NCBI GenBank assembly: GCA_937916035.1
Contig: CALGIH010000319.1
Location: 1 to 5,005 of the forward strand
Direction: 5' to 3'
DNA: 5,005 nt
DNA from: an uncultured Lacinutrix sp.
Lineage (GTDB): Bacteria; Bacteroidota; Bacteroidia; Flavobacteriales; Flavobacteriaceae
A program made the position numbers and the translations under genes. Below, piece by piece: positions 1 through 5,005 of the stretch; the stretch's first letter is position 1; the number at the start of each line of letters is the position of its first letter. Under the pieces are notes generated by a model, which saw only the letters and a list, made by a program, of their open reading frames with translations, searched no databases and was not told the DNA's origin.

Positions 1-57
1 GCTAAAAACAATTAAAATAATAGCTACCTTTAGGTGGTTTATTAAGGGCGTTTTCAT
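1..57 (-). CDS. Possible 5' end of a divergent gene, N-terminus with signal peptide or membrane anchor (partial)
   Basis: An open minus-strand frame starts with ATG at 57-55 and runs off the left edge after 19 codons. The product begins MKTPLINHLK and continues VAIILIVFS: a short basic stretch followed by a hydrophobic run, the usual shape of a signal peptide or an N-terminal membrane anchor. A candidate minus-strand promoter lies upstream: TATATTTA at 95-88, with TTG at 120-118, 22 nt further upstream. There is no Shine-Dalgarno sequence, which is normal in this phylum. The fragment is too short to assign a family or function, and a chance ORF in AT-rich DNA is possible. An overlapping longer minus-strand frame (2-259) that starts inside sucA looks like a shadow of that gene. 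Confidence 0.4.
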   Translation of the reverse strand, partial: MKTPLINHLKVAIILIVFS

Positions 58-87
58 AATCTACTGAAATTATTAGTAAGTTGAATA

Positions 88-120
88 TAAATATACTAAA
101 ACAACATCTAATTTTGACAA
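88..120 (-). promoter_or_regulatory. Candidate divergent promoter for the left-edge gene
   Basis: Read on the minus strand, TTG (120-118) is followed after 22 nt by TATATTTA (95-88), a near match to the Bacteroidota -7 consensus TAnnTTTG with the last base changed. Its position about 30 nt before the ATG at 57 would suit the divergent ORF. AT-rich sequence gives many such near matches, so this is only a candidate. Confidence 0.25.
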
Positions 121-146
121 AAGTTGTATTTTTGGAGAACTTTTGT
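117..146. repeat. 9-bp perfect inverted repeat flanking the -7 element (possible operator)
   Basis: ACAAAAGTT (117-125) and AACTTTTGT (138-146) are perfect reverse complements separated by 12 nt, and the spacer contains the candidate -7 box of sucA. The left arm also overlaps the TTG of the candidate divergent promoter. This is a sensible position for a dimeric regulator acting on one or both genes. No known regulator motif is recognised, and chance cannot be ruled out in AT-rich DNA. Confidence 0.35.
127..134 (+). promoter_or_regulatory. Candidate -7 element of the sucAB promoter
   Basis: TATTTTTG matches the Bacteroidota sigma-70 (sigma ABfr) -7 consensus TAnnTTTG exactly. It lies 39 nt before the sucA start codon, which predicts a short leader of about 30-35 nt. 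No TTG stands at the customary distance upstream. The nearest TTG (114-116) is only 10 nt away, so the -33 box is weak or absent. This could mean dependence on an activator, or that the real promoter is elsewhere. Confidence 0.4.
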
Positions 147-173
147 TGAAGCGAGAACCTCTCAAAGAAAATA

Positions 174-2930
174 ATGGATAAATATTCCTTTTTAAACGCG
201 GCACATACAGCATACTTTGCTGATTTATACGAACAATATTTAGAAAACCCTGATTCCATCGAACCAAGTTGGAGAGCCTTTTTTCAAGGCTATGATTTTG
301 GTAGTGAAAACTATGGTTTAAATGGTGAAATTTCAGAAGGTGTGTCCACACAAATACCTGAACATGTTCAAAAAGAATTTCAAGTTATAAGACTTATTGA
401 TGGTTACCGAAATAGAGGTCATTTGTTTACAAAGACAAACCCTGTTCGTGATAGACGACAATATACTCCAACTTTAGAAATTGAAAATTTCGGGCTTTCA
501 CAAGGCGATTTAGATGCTGTTTTTAATGCAGGAGATATTCTTGGAATTGGCCCCCAAACACTTCGTGAAATAATAAGTCATCTTGAAGCGATTTATTGCG
601 ATGCCATTGGTGTTGAGTATATGTACATTAGAAAACCTGAGGAAATTAAATGGATTCAAGACAAGCTTAATGGTAATGATAATCATACTAAATTCACGGC
701 AGACGAAAAAAAGAATATCCTTGTTAAGTTAAATGAGGCAGTGTCTTTTGAGACTTTTTTACATACAAAATATGTTGGACAAAAACGATTTTCTCTTGAA
801 GGAGGCGAGTCGTTAATTCCAGCACTAGATGCAGTTATTGAAAAGGCAGCTTCTTATGGTGTAAAAGAATTTGTAATGGGAATGTCGCATCGTGGCCGTC
901 TTAGCACACTTACTAATATTTTCGGAAAGTCAGCAAAAGATATATTCAGTGAATTTGATGGAAAGGATTATGAAGAAAAAATCTTTGATGGTGATGTAAA
1001 ATATCATTTGGGTTGGACCAGTAAGCGTACAACAGATAATGGGAATAGAATTAATCTAAGCATTGCTCCAAATCCATCACACTTAGAAACTGTTGGCGCA
1101 GTTGTTGAAGGAATTACAAGAGCAAAACAAGACAAATATTATCCTGACGATTTTAGTAAAGTATTACCAATTATAGTGCATGGTGATGCTGCAATTGCAG
1201 GTCAAGGCATTGTATATGAGGTTGTACAAATGGCAAAGTTGGATGGTTATAAAACCAATGGAACTATTCATATTGTTGTTAATAATCAAATAGGATTTAC
1301 CACTAATTATCTAGATGCACGTTCAAGCACATATTGTACAGATGTGGCAAAAGTAACACTATCACCTGTTTTGCATATCAATGCTGACGATGTTGAAGCT
1401 GTAGTTCATGCTGTTTTGTTTGCTTTAGATTTTAGAATGACCTTTAAGCGCGACGTTTTTATTGATTTATTGGGTTACAGAAAATATGGACATAATGAAG
1501 GTGATGAACCTCGTTTTACGCAACCAAAATTATACAAAGCTATCGCGAAGCATCAAAATCCAAGAGATATTTATGCGGCAAAATTAATAAAAGAAGGTAT
1601 TATTGATGATAACTATGTAAACAAACTTGAATCAGATTATAAAGCGATGTTAGAGTCTGAGCTTGAAGATTCAAGAAAAATAGAAAAAACAGTTATTACT
1701 CCTTTTATGGAGGAAGAGTGGACAGGTTTTGAGAGAGCAAACATCTCTGAAATAATGAAGCCAATTGACACAAAATACCCTACAGATAAATTAGAAAAAA
1801 TAGCAGATGTAATATCATCGCTTCCAAAAGACAAAAAATTCATTCGTAAAATTGAGCGTTTAATTGAGTCAAGAAAGACAATGTTTGACGAGAATAAACT
1901 AGATTGGGCAATGGGAGAGCATTTGGCTTATGGAACACTTCTAGAAGAAGGCTATGATATTCGTATTTCTGGGCAAGATGTAGAACGTGGAACATTCTCA
2001 CATCGTCATGCTGTTGTAAAAGTTGAGGACAGCGAAGAGGAAATTATTTTGCATAATAGCATTAGTGATACTCAAGGTGAATTTAATATTTACAATTCTC
2101 TCTTATCAGAATATGGTGTTGTTGGTTTTGATTATGGTTATGCCATGGCAAGTCCTAATACATTAACTATTTGGGAAGCTCAATTTGGAGATTTCAGTAA
2201 TGGTGCTCAAATAATGTTAGATCAATACATTTCGGCAGCAGAAGATAAATGGAAGCTTCAAAACGGATTGGTAATGTTATTACCACATGGATACGAAGGC
2301 CAAGGTGCTGAGCATTCTTCGGCTAGAATGGAGCGTTATCTGCAACTATGTTCAAGAGATAATATGTTTGTGGCAGATTGTACAACTCCAGCAAATTTGT
2401 ACCATTTGTTAAGACGACAAATGAAAGCTACATACAGAAAACCTTTAATAGTATTTACGCCAAAAAGTTTATTACGTCATCCAAAAGTAGTTTCGACTGT
2501 TGATGAATTTGCTAATGGACATTTTCAAATGCTAATTGATGATGCCGAAGCGAAGGTTGATCAAATTAAATCATTAGTATTTGTGACTGGTAAATTCTAT
2601 TATGATCTTTTAGAAGAAAGAGAAAATCTAGAAAGACAGGATGTTGCCTTGGTTAGAATAGAGCAATTATTTCCTTTACCAATTGAAGATATTAAAGCAA
2701 TAATTAGCAAATATAAAAATGCTGAAGATATTGTTTGGGCACAAGAAGAACCAAGAAATATGGGAGCTTACAGTTATTTACTCATGCATTTAGAGGAAAC
2801 TAGAACATGGAGAGCTGCTTCAAGAAGACCTTATAGTGCACCTGCAGCAGGAAGTTCAACACGATCGAAACGACGTCATAAAGGCGTTATAGATTTTGTG
2901 TTTGATAAAACTAAGAGCAATCAATATTAA
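174..2930 (+). CDS. sucA: 2-oxoglutarate dehydrogenase E1 component (EC 1.2.4.2)
   Basis: This is the thiamine-diphosphate-dependent E1 subunit of the cytoplasmic 2-oxoglutarate dehydrogenase complex. It decarboxylates 2-oxoglutarate and succinylates the lipoyl group of E2. The 918 residues are close to the 933 of E. coli SucA. Residues 1-43 form the N-terminal E1o segment (SFLNAAHTAYFADLYEQYL, PSWRAFF) that in relatives helps bind the complex core. The catalytic domain follows, with MSHRGR (237-242), APNPSHLETVGAVVEG (298-313), the cofactor motif from HGDAA (336-340) to NNQIGFTT (370-377), and GHNEGDEPRF (439-448). The transketolase-like pyrimidine-binding domain spans about 577-770 (GEHLAYGTLLEEG, RGTFSHRHAV at 605-614, HGYEGQGAEHSSAR). 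The C-terminal domain carries QEEPRNMGAY (857-866). All histidines expected at the active site are present. The ATG at 174 fits the conserved family start. The upstream context is A-rich with no Shine-Dalgarno sequence. The gene is intact and is followed by E2 after 33 nt. Confidence 0.98.
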   Translation: MDKYSFLNAAHTAYFADLYEQYLENPDSIEPSWRAFFQGYDFGSENYGLNGEISEGVSTQIPEHVQKEFQVIRLIDGYRNRGHLFTKTNPVRDRRQYTPTLEIENFGLSQGDLDAVFNAGDILGIGPQTLREIISHLEAIYCDAIGVEYMYIRKPEEIKWIQDKLNGNDNHTKFTADEKKNILVKLNEAVSFETFLHTKYVGQKRFSLEGGESLIPALDAVIEKAASYGVKEFVMGMSHRGRLSTLTNIFGKSAKDIFSEFDGKDYEEKIFDGDVKYHLGWTSKRTTDNGNRINLSIAPNPSHLETVGAVVEGITRAKQDKYYPDDFSKVLPIIVHGDAAIAGQGIVYEVVQMAKLDGYKTNGTIHIVVNNQIGFTTNYLDARSSTYCTDVAKVTLSPVLHINADDVEAVVHAVLFALDFRMTFKRDVFIDLLGYRKYGHNEGDEPRFTQPKLYKAIAKHQNPRDIYAAKLIKEGIIDDNYVNKLESDYKAMLESELEDSRKIEKTVITPFMEEEWTGFERANISEIMKPIDTKYPTDKLEKIADVISSLPKDKKFIRKIERLIESRKTMFDENKLDWAMGEHLAYGTLLEEGYDIRISGQDVERGTFSHRHAVVKVEDSEEEIILHNSISDTQGEFNIYNSLLSEYGVVGFDYGYAMASPNTLTIWEAQFGDFSNGAQIMLDQYISAAEDKWKLQNGLVMLLPHGYEGQGAEHSSARMERYLQLCSRDNMFVADCTTPANLYHLLRRQMKATYRKPLIVFTPKSLLRHPKVVSTVDEFANGHFQMLIDDAEAKVDQIKSLVFVTGKFYYDLLEERENLERQDVALVRIEQLFPLPIEDIKAIISKYKNAEDIVWAQEEPRNMGAYSYLLMHLEETRTWRAASRRPYSAPAAGSSTRSKRRHKGVIDFVFDKTKSNQY

Positions 2931-2963
2931 AAAGATAACATACAAAATATAAAATTATAACAG

Positions 2964-4175
2964 ATGATTTTAGAAATGAGAGTACCATCGCCAGGCGAAT
3001 CAATCACAGAAGTTGAAATTGCAACTTGGTTGGTTAAAGATGGTGATTATGTAGAAAAAGACCAAGCCATTGCAGAAGTAGATAGTGATAAAGCAACCTT
3101 AGAATTACCTGCTGAAGAAAGCGGAATCATTACTTTGAAAGCAGAAGAAGGTGATGCTGTTGAGGTTGGGCAAGTAGTTTGTTTAATTGATACAAGTGCA
3201 AAAAAACCTGAAGGGACTGCTTCAAGTTCTGAACCTGAGGTTAAAGTTGAAGCTCCTAAAAAAGAAGCTGCTCAAGCACCACCAAGTCAAACCTATGCAA
3301 CAGGTTCGCCAAGTCCTGCAGCTAACAAAATTTTAGCAGAAAAAGGAATGGATGCTGCTCAAGTAGTTGGCACAGGAAGAGATGGTAGAATCACTAAAGA
3401 GGATGCGGTAAACGCTGTGCCTTCAATGGGACAAGCAATTAACGTAGATGGAAGAGGGGGCTCTAGAAGTAAAATGTCTATGCTACGACGTAAAGTTGCA
3501 GAACGTCTAGTTGAAGCAAAAAATACAACAGCAATGTTAACTACATTTAATGAAGTTGACATGTCTCCAATTTTTGCATTACGAAATGAATACAAAGAAA
3601 CCTTTAAGGCGAAACACGGAGTTGGCTTAGGGTTTATGAGTTTTTTCACATTGGCTGTAGTAAGAGCATTAAAAATGTATCCAACGGTGAATTCAATGAT
3701 CGATGGGAAAGAAATGATAAGCTATGATTTCTGTGATATTAGTATTGCAGTTTCTGGACCTAAAGGATTGATGGTTCCTGTGATAAGAAATGCTGAAGAT
3801 TTAACCTTTAGAGGTGTAGAAGCTGAAGTAAAGCGATTAGCGATTAGAGCACGTGATGGACAAATCACTGTTGATGAAATGACAGGAGGAACATTCACCA
3901 TATCAAATGGAGGTGTTTTTGGAAGCATGCTATCTACTCCAATTATTAATCCACCACAAAGTGGAATTTTAGGAATGCACAACATTGTTGAACGTCCAGT
4001 AGCTATTAATGGAAAAGTTGAAATTAGACCAATAATGTTTGTAGCATTATCTTACGATCACAGAATTATTGATGGAAGAGAGTCTGTTGGGTTTTTAGTT
4101 GCTGTTAAAGAGGCTTTAGAAAATCCTACAGAATTATTAATGGATAATGATATTAAGAATGCATTAGAATTATAG
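2964..4175 (+). CDS. sucB: 2-oxoglutarate dehydrogenase E2, dihydrolipoyllysine succinyltransferase (EC 2.3.1.61)
   Basis: This core subunit (also called odhB) carries the succinyl group from E1 on a lipoyl arm and transfers it to CoA. It has 403 residues, against 405 in E. coli SucB. It has one lipoyl domain at about 2-76, with the lipoylated lysine expected at K43 in [10 protein letters not shown] flexible Ala/Pro/Glu/Lys-rich linker spans about 78-112. The peripheral-subunit-binding domain lies at about 115-150 ([32 protein letters not shown]). The catalytic domain spans about 168-401, with TTFNEVDM (193-200) and the active-site motif [13 protein letters not shown] (365-377), where H366 and D370 are the catalytic pair. 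RESVGFLV after that motif favours succinyl- over acetyl- or branched-chain acyltransferase, and the E1o gene directly upstream confirms it. The ATG at 2964 gives the conserved [13 protein letters not shown] start, with no Shine-Dalgarno sequence. E3 is not encoded in the window. Confidence 0.97.
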   Translation: MILEMRVPSPGESITEVEIATWLVKDGDYVEKDQAIAEVDSDKATLELPAEESGIITLKAEEGDAVEVGQVVCLIDTSAKKPEGTASSSEPEVKVEAPKKEAAQAPPSQTYATGSPSPAANKILAEKGMDAAQVVGTGRDGRITKEDAVNAVPSMGQAINVDGRGGSRSKMSMLRRKVAERLVEAKNTTAMLTTFNEVDMSPIFALRNEYKETFKAKHGVGLGFMSFFTLAVVRALKMYPTVNSMIDGKEMISYDFCDISIAVSGPKGLMVPVIRNAEDLTFRGVEAEVKRLAIRARDGQITVDEMTGGTFTISNGGVFGSMLSTPIINPPQSGILGMHNIVERPVAINGKVEIRPIMFVALSYDHRIIDGRESVGFLVAVKEALENPTELLMDNDIKNALEL

Positions 4176-4196
4176 TATATAGAATATTTGAAAAGT

Positions 4197-4234
4197 AAAA
4201 AAGGCAATCTTTAAATTTGAAGATTGCCTTTTTT
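4197..4234. terminator. Bidirectional intrinsic terminator after sucB
   Basis: GGCAATCTT (4203-4211) pairs perfectly with AAGATTGCC (4220-4228), closed by a T-G pair and a 6-nt loop. The stem is extended by six A-T pairs (4197-4202 with 4229-4234). The T-run 4229-4234 follows the stem on the plus strand, and the A-run 4197-4202 provides one on the minus strand. It lies 21 nt after the sucB stop and just beyond the stop of the convergent small ORF, so it can end transcription from both sides. Confidence 0.9.
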
Positions 4235-4235
4235 G

Positions 4236-4334
4236 TCACAAAAAACTAACTAAAATAGTGAAAGAAATAACAACTAATACGATAAGGACTAATCCAATCA
4301 TTAGTATTTTGCCCAAAAAGCTTCTATTCTTCAT
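4236..4334 (-). CDS. Putative 32-residue single-pass membrane microprotein
   Basis: An intact minus-strand ORF runs from ATG (4334-4332) to TGA (4238-4236). The product starts MKNRSFLGK, with four basic residues in the first nine. About 20 residues without any charge follow, rich in Ile, Leu and Val (ILMIGLVLIVLVV, then ISFTILV), and it ends SFL. This is the shape of a single membrane helix with a cytoplasmic basic N-terminus by the positive-inside rule. The stop codon lies two bases beyond the bidirectional terminator, which is good support for a real transcription unit ending there. There is no Shine-Dalgarno sequence, and no convincing -7 box was found upstream. I do not recognise a family. 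The main alternative is a chance ORF, although an unbroken hydrophobic run with a basic start and a fitting terminator makes that less likely. Confidence 0.5.
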   Translation of the reverse strand: MKNRSFLGKILMIGLVLIVLVVISFTILVSFL

Positions 4335-4380
4335 AATAAATTTGGGGCTTATTATTTAATTGTATTTTGAGCTTAAATGT

Positions 4381-4413
4381 GAAAGCTCCAAATCATGACA
4401 ATTCGGAGCTTTC
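4381..4413. terminator. Second hairpin, possible terminator or leader structure
   Basis: GAAAGCTCC (4381-4389) pairs perfectly with GGAGCTTTC (4405-4413). After one A-C mismatch, three more pairs (4391-4393 with 4401-4403) leave a 7-nt loop. Neither flank has a continuous T-run: TTAATT follows on the plus strand and ACATTTAA on the minus strand. It would therefore be a weak intrinsic terminator. On the minus strand it lies 46 nt upstream of the small ORF start, so it could instead be a structure in that leader. No gene that it clearly serves was found. Confidence 0.45.
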
Positions 4414-4433
4414 TTAATTCTCCCTAAGAACTA

Positions 4434-4503
4434 ATTAATAGCAGTGTAAATATCTTGATTAAACTAACACTAAACAATACGTAGTTCTACGTATATTTCA
4501 ACT
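4434..4503. repeat. Direct repeat, copy 1 (contains TACGTA palindrome)
   Basis: This 70-nt stretch aligns without gaps to 4715-4784 at a fixed offset of 281 nt, with 54 of 70 bases identical by hand count. Both copies share ATTAATAGC near the left end and AAACAATACGTAG in the middle. Copy 1 contains a perfect 18-nt palindrome at 4477-4494: arms ATACGTAG and CTACGTAT around TT. No coding content is evident. The repeat could be a duplicated regulatory site or part of a dispersed intergenic element. Confidence 0.75.
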
Positions 4504-4508
4504 TATTT

Positions 4509-4711
4509 AAAGAAAAAGCCTTATACTCGCTGTCTGCGCTCACTTTGTATAAGACTCTCATTAATTGCTATAAAAATAGCGTCTTAAATATTTTTGAAAA
4601 CAAATCTATAATCAATGTAATTAACTAATATTTAATATATTACGGATTTAGTTTAAATAAAAAAACCTTAAATTTTTCAATTCAAAGTCTTCTACCCTTT
4701 AAAAAAAGGAA
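4509..4711. other. Spacer between the two direct repeats, no gene seen
   Basis: Both strands are rich in stops and no convincing ORF is present. Besides the GC-rich hairpin element at 4520-4553, only small hairpins are visible: GCTAT/ATAGC (4567-4580) and CCTTT/AAAGG (4696-4709). The rest is AT-rich without recognisable features. Confidence 0.5.
4520..4553. repeat. GC-rich hairpin element within the repeat cluster
   Basis: CTTATAC (4520-4526) and GTATAAG (4547-4553) are perfect reverse complements around a 20-nt spacer. The stretch CTCGCTGTCTGCGCTCAC (4526-4543) has 12 G or C in 18 bases, unlike the AT-rich DNA on both sides. A compositional island inside a terminal inverted repeat suggests a small repetitive intergenic element (REP- or MITE-like). 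Only one copy is in the window, so this is inference. Confidence 0.4.
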
Positions 4712-4714
4712 TTG

Positions 4715-4784
4715 ATTAATAGCGATATAAAGATCGTAAATAAAGAAACATCAAACAATACGTAGAACTACATATATTTTAATT
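4715..4784. repeat. Direct repeat, copy 2, overlapping the LuxR-type gene's stop
   Basis: This is the partner of 4434-4503. Its palindrome (4758-4775) has arms ATACGTAG and CTACATAT, one base off perfect symmetry, with AA instead of TT in the centre. The repeat ends within the stop codon (4785-4783) of the minus-strand regulator gene, so it sits directly in that gene's 3' flank. Confidence 0.75.
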
Positions 4785-5005
4785 ATTTTTCAGTCAAAAA
4801 ACTTTCATGTTCTTTTGCAAACAAGAATAGACTACTGTGTTTAGATTCTAAATTAACCTTTCTAATGATATGGCTTTTGTGTTTCTCAACAGTTCTACTT
4901 GAAGTGAATAGAATGTCTCCAATTTCTTTAGCGGTTTTATTCTGTGAAATAAAATACAATACCTTTTTTTCTGTTGGAGTAAGGGTTTCTGAAATTTCAG
5001 GTTCT
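4783..5005 (-). CDS. LuxR/GerE-family HTH transcriptional regulator, C-terminal part (partial)
   Basis: Seventy-three codons of a minus-strand gene enter from the right edge and end at TAA (4785-4783). The fragment carries a complete GerE-type DNA-binding domain. It opens with LTPTEKKVL (residues 8-16 of the fragment). TAKEIGDILF (24-33) forms the first helix of the helix-turn-helix, and SSRTVEKHKSHIIRKVNL (35-52) contains the recognition helix with the conserved TVxxH pattern. A 21-residue tail follows (ESKHSSLFLF, ending LTEK). The family binds DNA as dimers. The N-terminal sensing part lies outside the window, so a two-component receiver (NarL/FixJ type), another sensory domain or a stand-alone regulator all remain possible. 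No U-rich hairpin terminator follows. The nearest structure is the palindrome in direct repeat copy 2, beginning 8 nt beyond the stop. Confidence 0.88.
   Translation of the reverse strand, partial: EPEISETLTPTEKKVLYFISQNKTAKEIGDILFTSSRTVEKHKSHIIRKVNLESKHSSLFLFAKEHESFLTEK

Noticed and set aside
114..134. TTGAC at 114-118 as an E. coli-type -35 box for sucA.
   Set aside because: No -10-like hexamer stands 16-18 nt downstream, and it is only 10 nt from the -7 element, which does not fit Bacteroidota spacing either.
2..351. Overlapping minus-strand frames (2-259 and 73-351) starting within the 5' end of sucA.
   Set aside because: Most of their length is antisense to the conserved E1 N-terminus. 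The only plausible minus-strand start here is the separate ATG at 57, in another frame.
1637..1843. Minus-strand open frame of 68 codons inside sucA.
   Set aside because: It lies wholly antisense to a highly conserved E1 coding sequence and has no recognisable domain, so it is a shadow frame.
3359..3985. Two minus-strand open frames (3359-3649 and 3722-3985) inside sucB.
   Set aside because: Both are antisense to the conserved E2 binding and catalytic domains and show no independent protein features.
4487..4561. Minus-strand ORF of 24 codons starting MRVLYKVSADSEYK across the GC-rich hairpin element.
   Set aside because: It is very short, has no hydrophobic or domain character, and its stop lies inside the repeat palindrome. 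It looks like a chance frame through a repetitive element.
4176..4782. CRISPR array or attC/integron-like structure suggested by the repeats.
   Set aside because: There are only two diverged repeats of about 70 bp with a single long spacer, no short regular units and no cas or integrase gene in the window.

Overview
The window is AT-rich DNA that reads as a member of Bacteroidota, most likely Flavobacteriia. Both large proteins start the way I recall flavobacterial homologues starting (MDKYSFLNAAHTAYF for E1, [19 protein letters not shown] for E2). No start codon has a clear Shine-Dalgarno sequence, and a TAnnTTTG-type -7 promoter element lies upstream of the first gene. The genus cannot be named from the sequence alone.

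Layout: positions 1-57 hold a possible 5' fragment of a divergent minus-strand gene whose product begins with a basic, then hydrophobic N-terminus. Positions 58-173 are a short intergenic region with candidate promoters in both directions and a 9-bp inverted repeat around the sucA -7 element. Positions 174-2930 encode the complete E1 subunit (SucA) and positions 2964-4175 the complete E2 subunit (SucB/OdhB) of the 2-oxoglutarate dehydrogenase complex. The two genes are 33 nt apart and surely form one operon. A strong hairpin with T-runs on both strands (4197-4234) ends the operon.

Positions 4176-4782 (607 nt) carry no large gene but are not empty. They hold the terminator, a minus-strand ORF of 32 codons for a single-pass membrane microprotein (4236-4334), a second hairpin (4381-4413), and two ungapped direct repeats of about 70 bp (4434-4503 and 4715-4784). 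Each repeat contains a TACGTAG-nn-CTACGTA palindrome, and a small GC-rich hairpin element (4520-4553) sits between them. The right edge (4783-5005) is the C-terminal end of a minus-strand LuxR/GerE-type DNA-binding protein whose stop codon overlaps the second repeat.

Function: E1 decarboxylates 2-oxoglutarate using thiamine diphosphate, and E2 passes the succinyl group to CoA through its lipoyl arm, which is the TCA-cycle step from 2-oxoglutarate to succinyl-CoA. The E3 subunit (lipoamide dehydrogenase) is not in the window. I found no clearly new multi-gene system. The points most worth a second look are the microprotein and the repeat cluster beside the LuxR-type gene.
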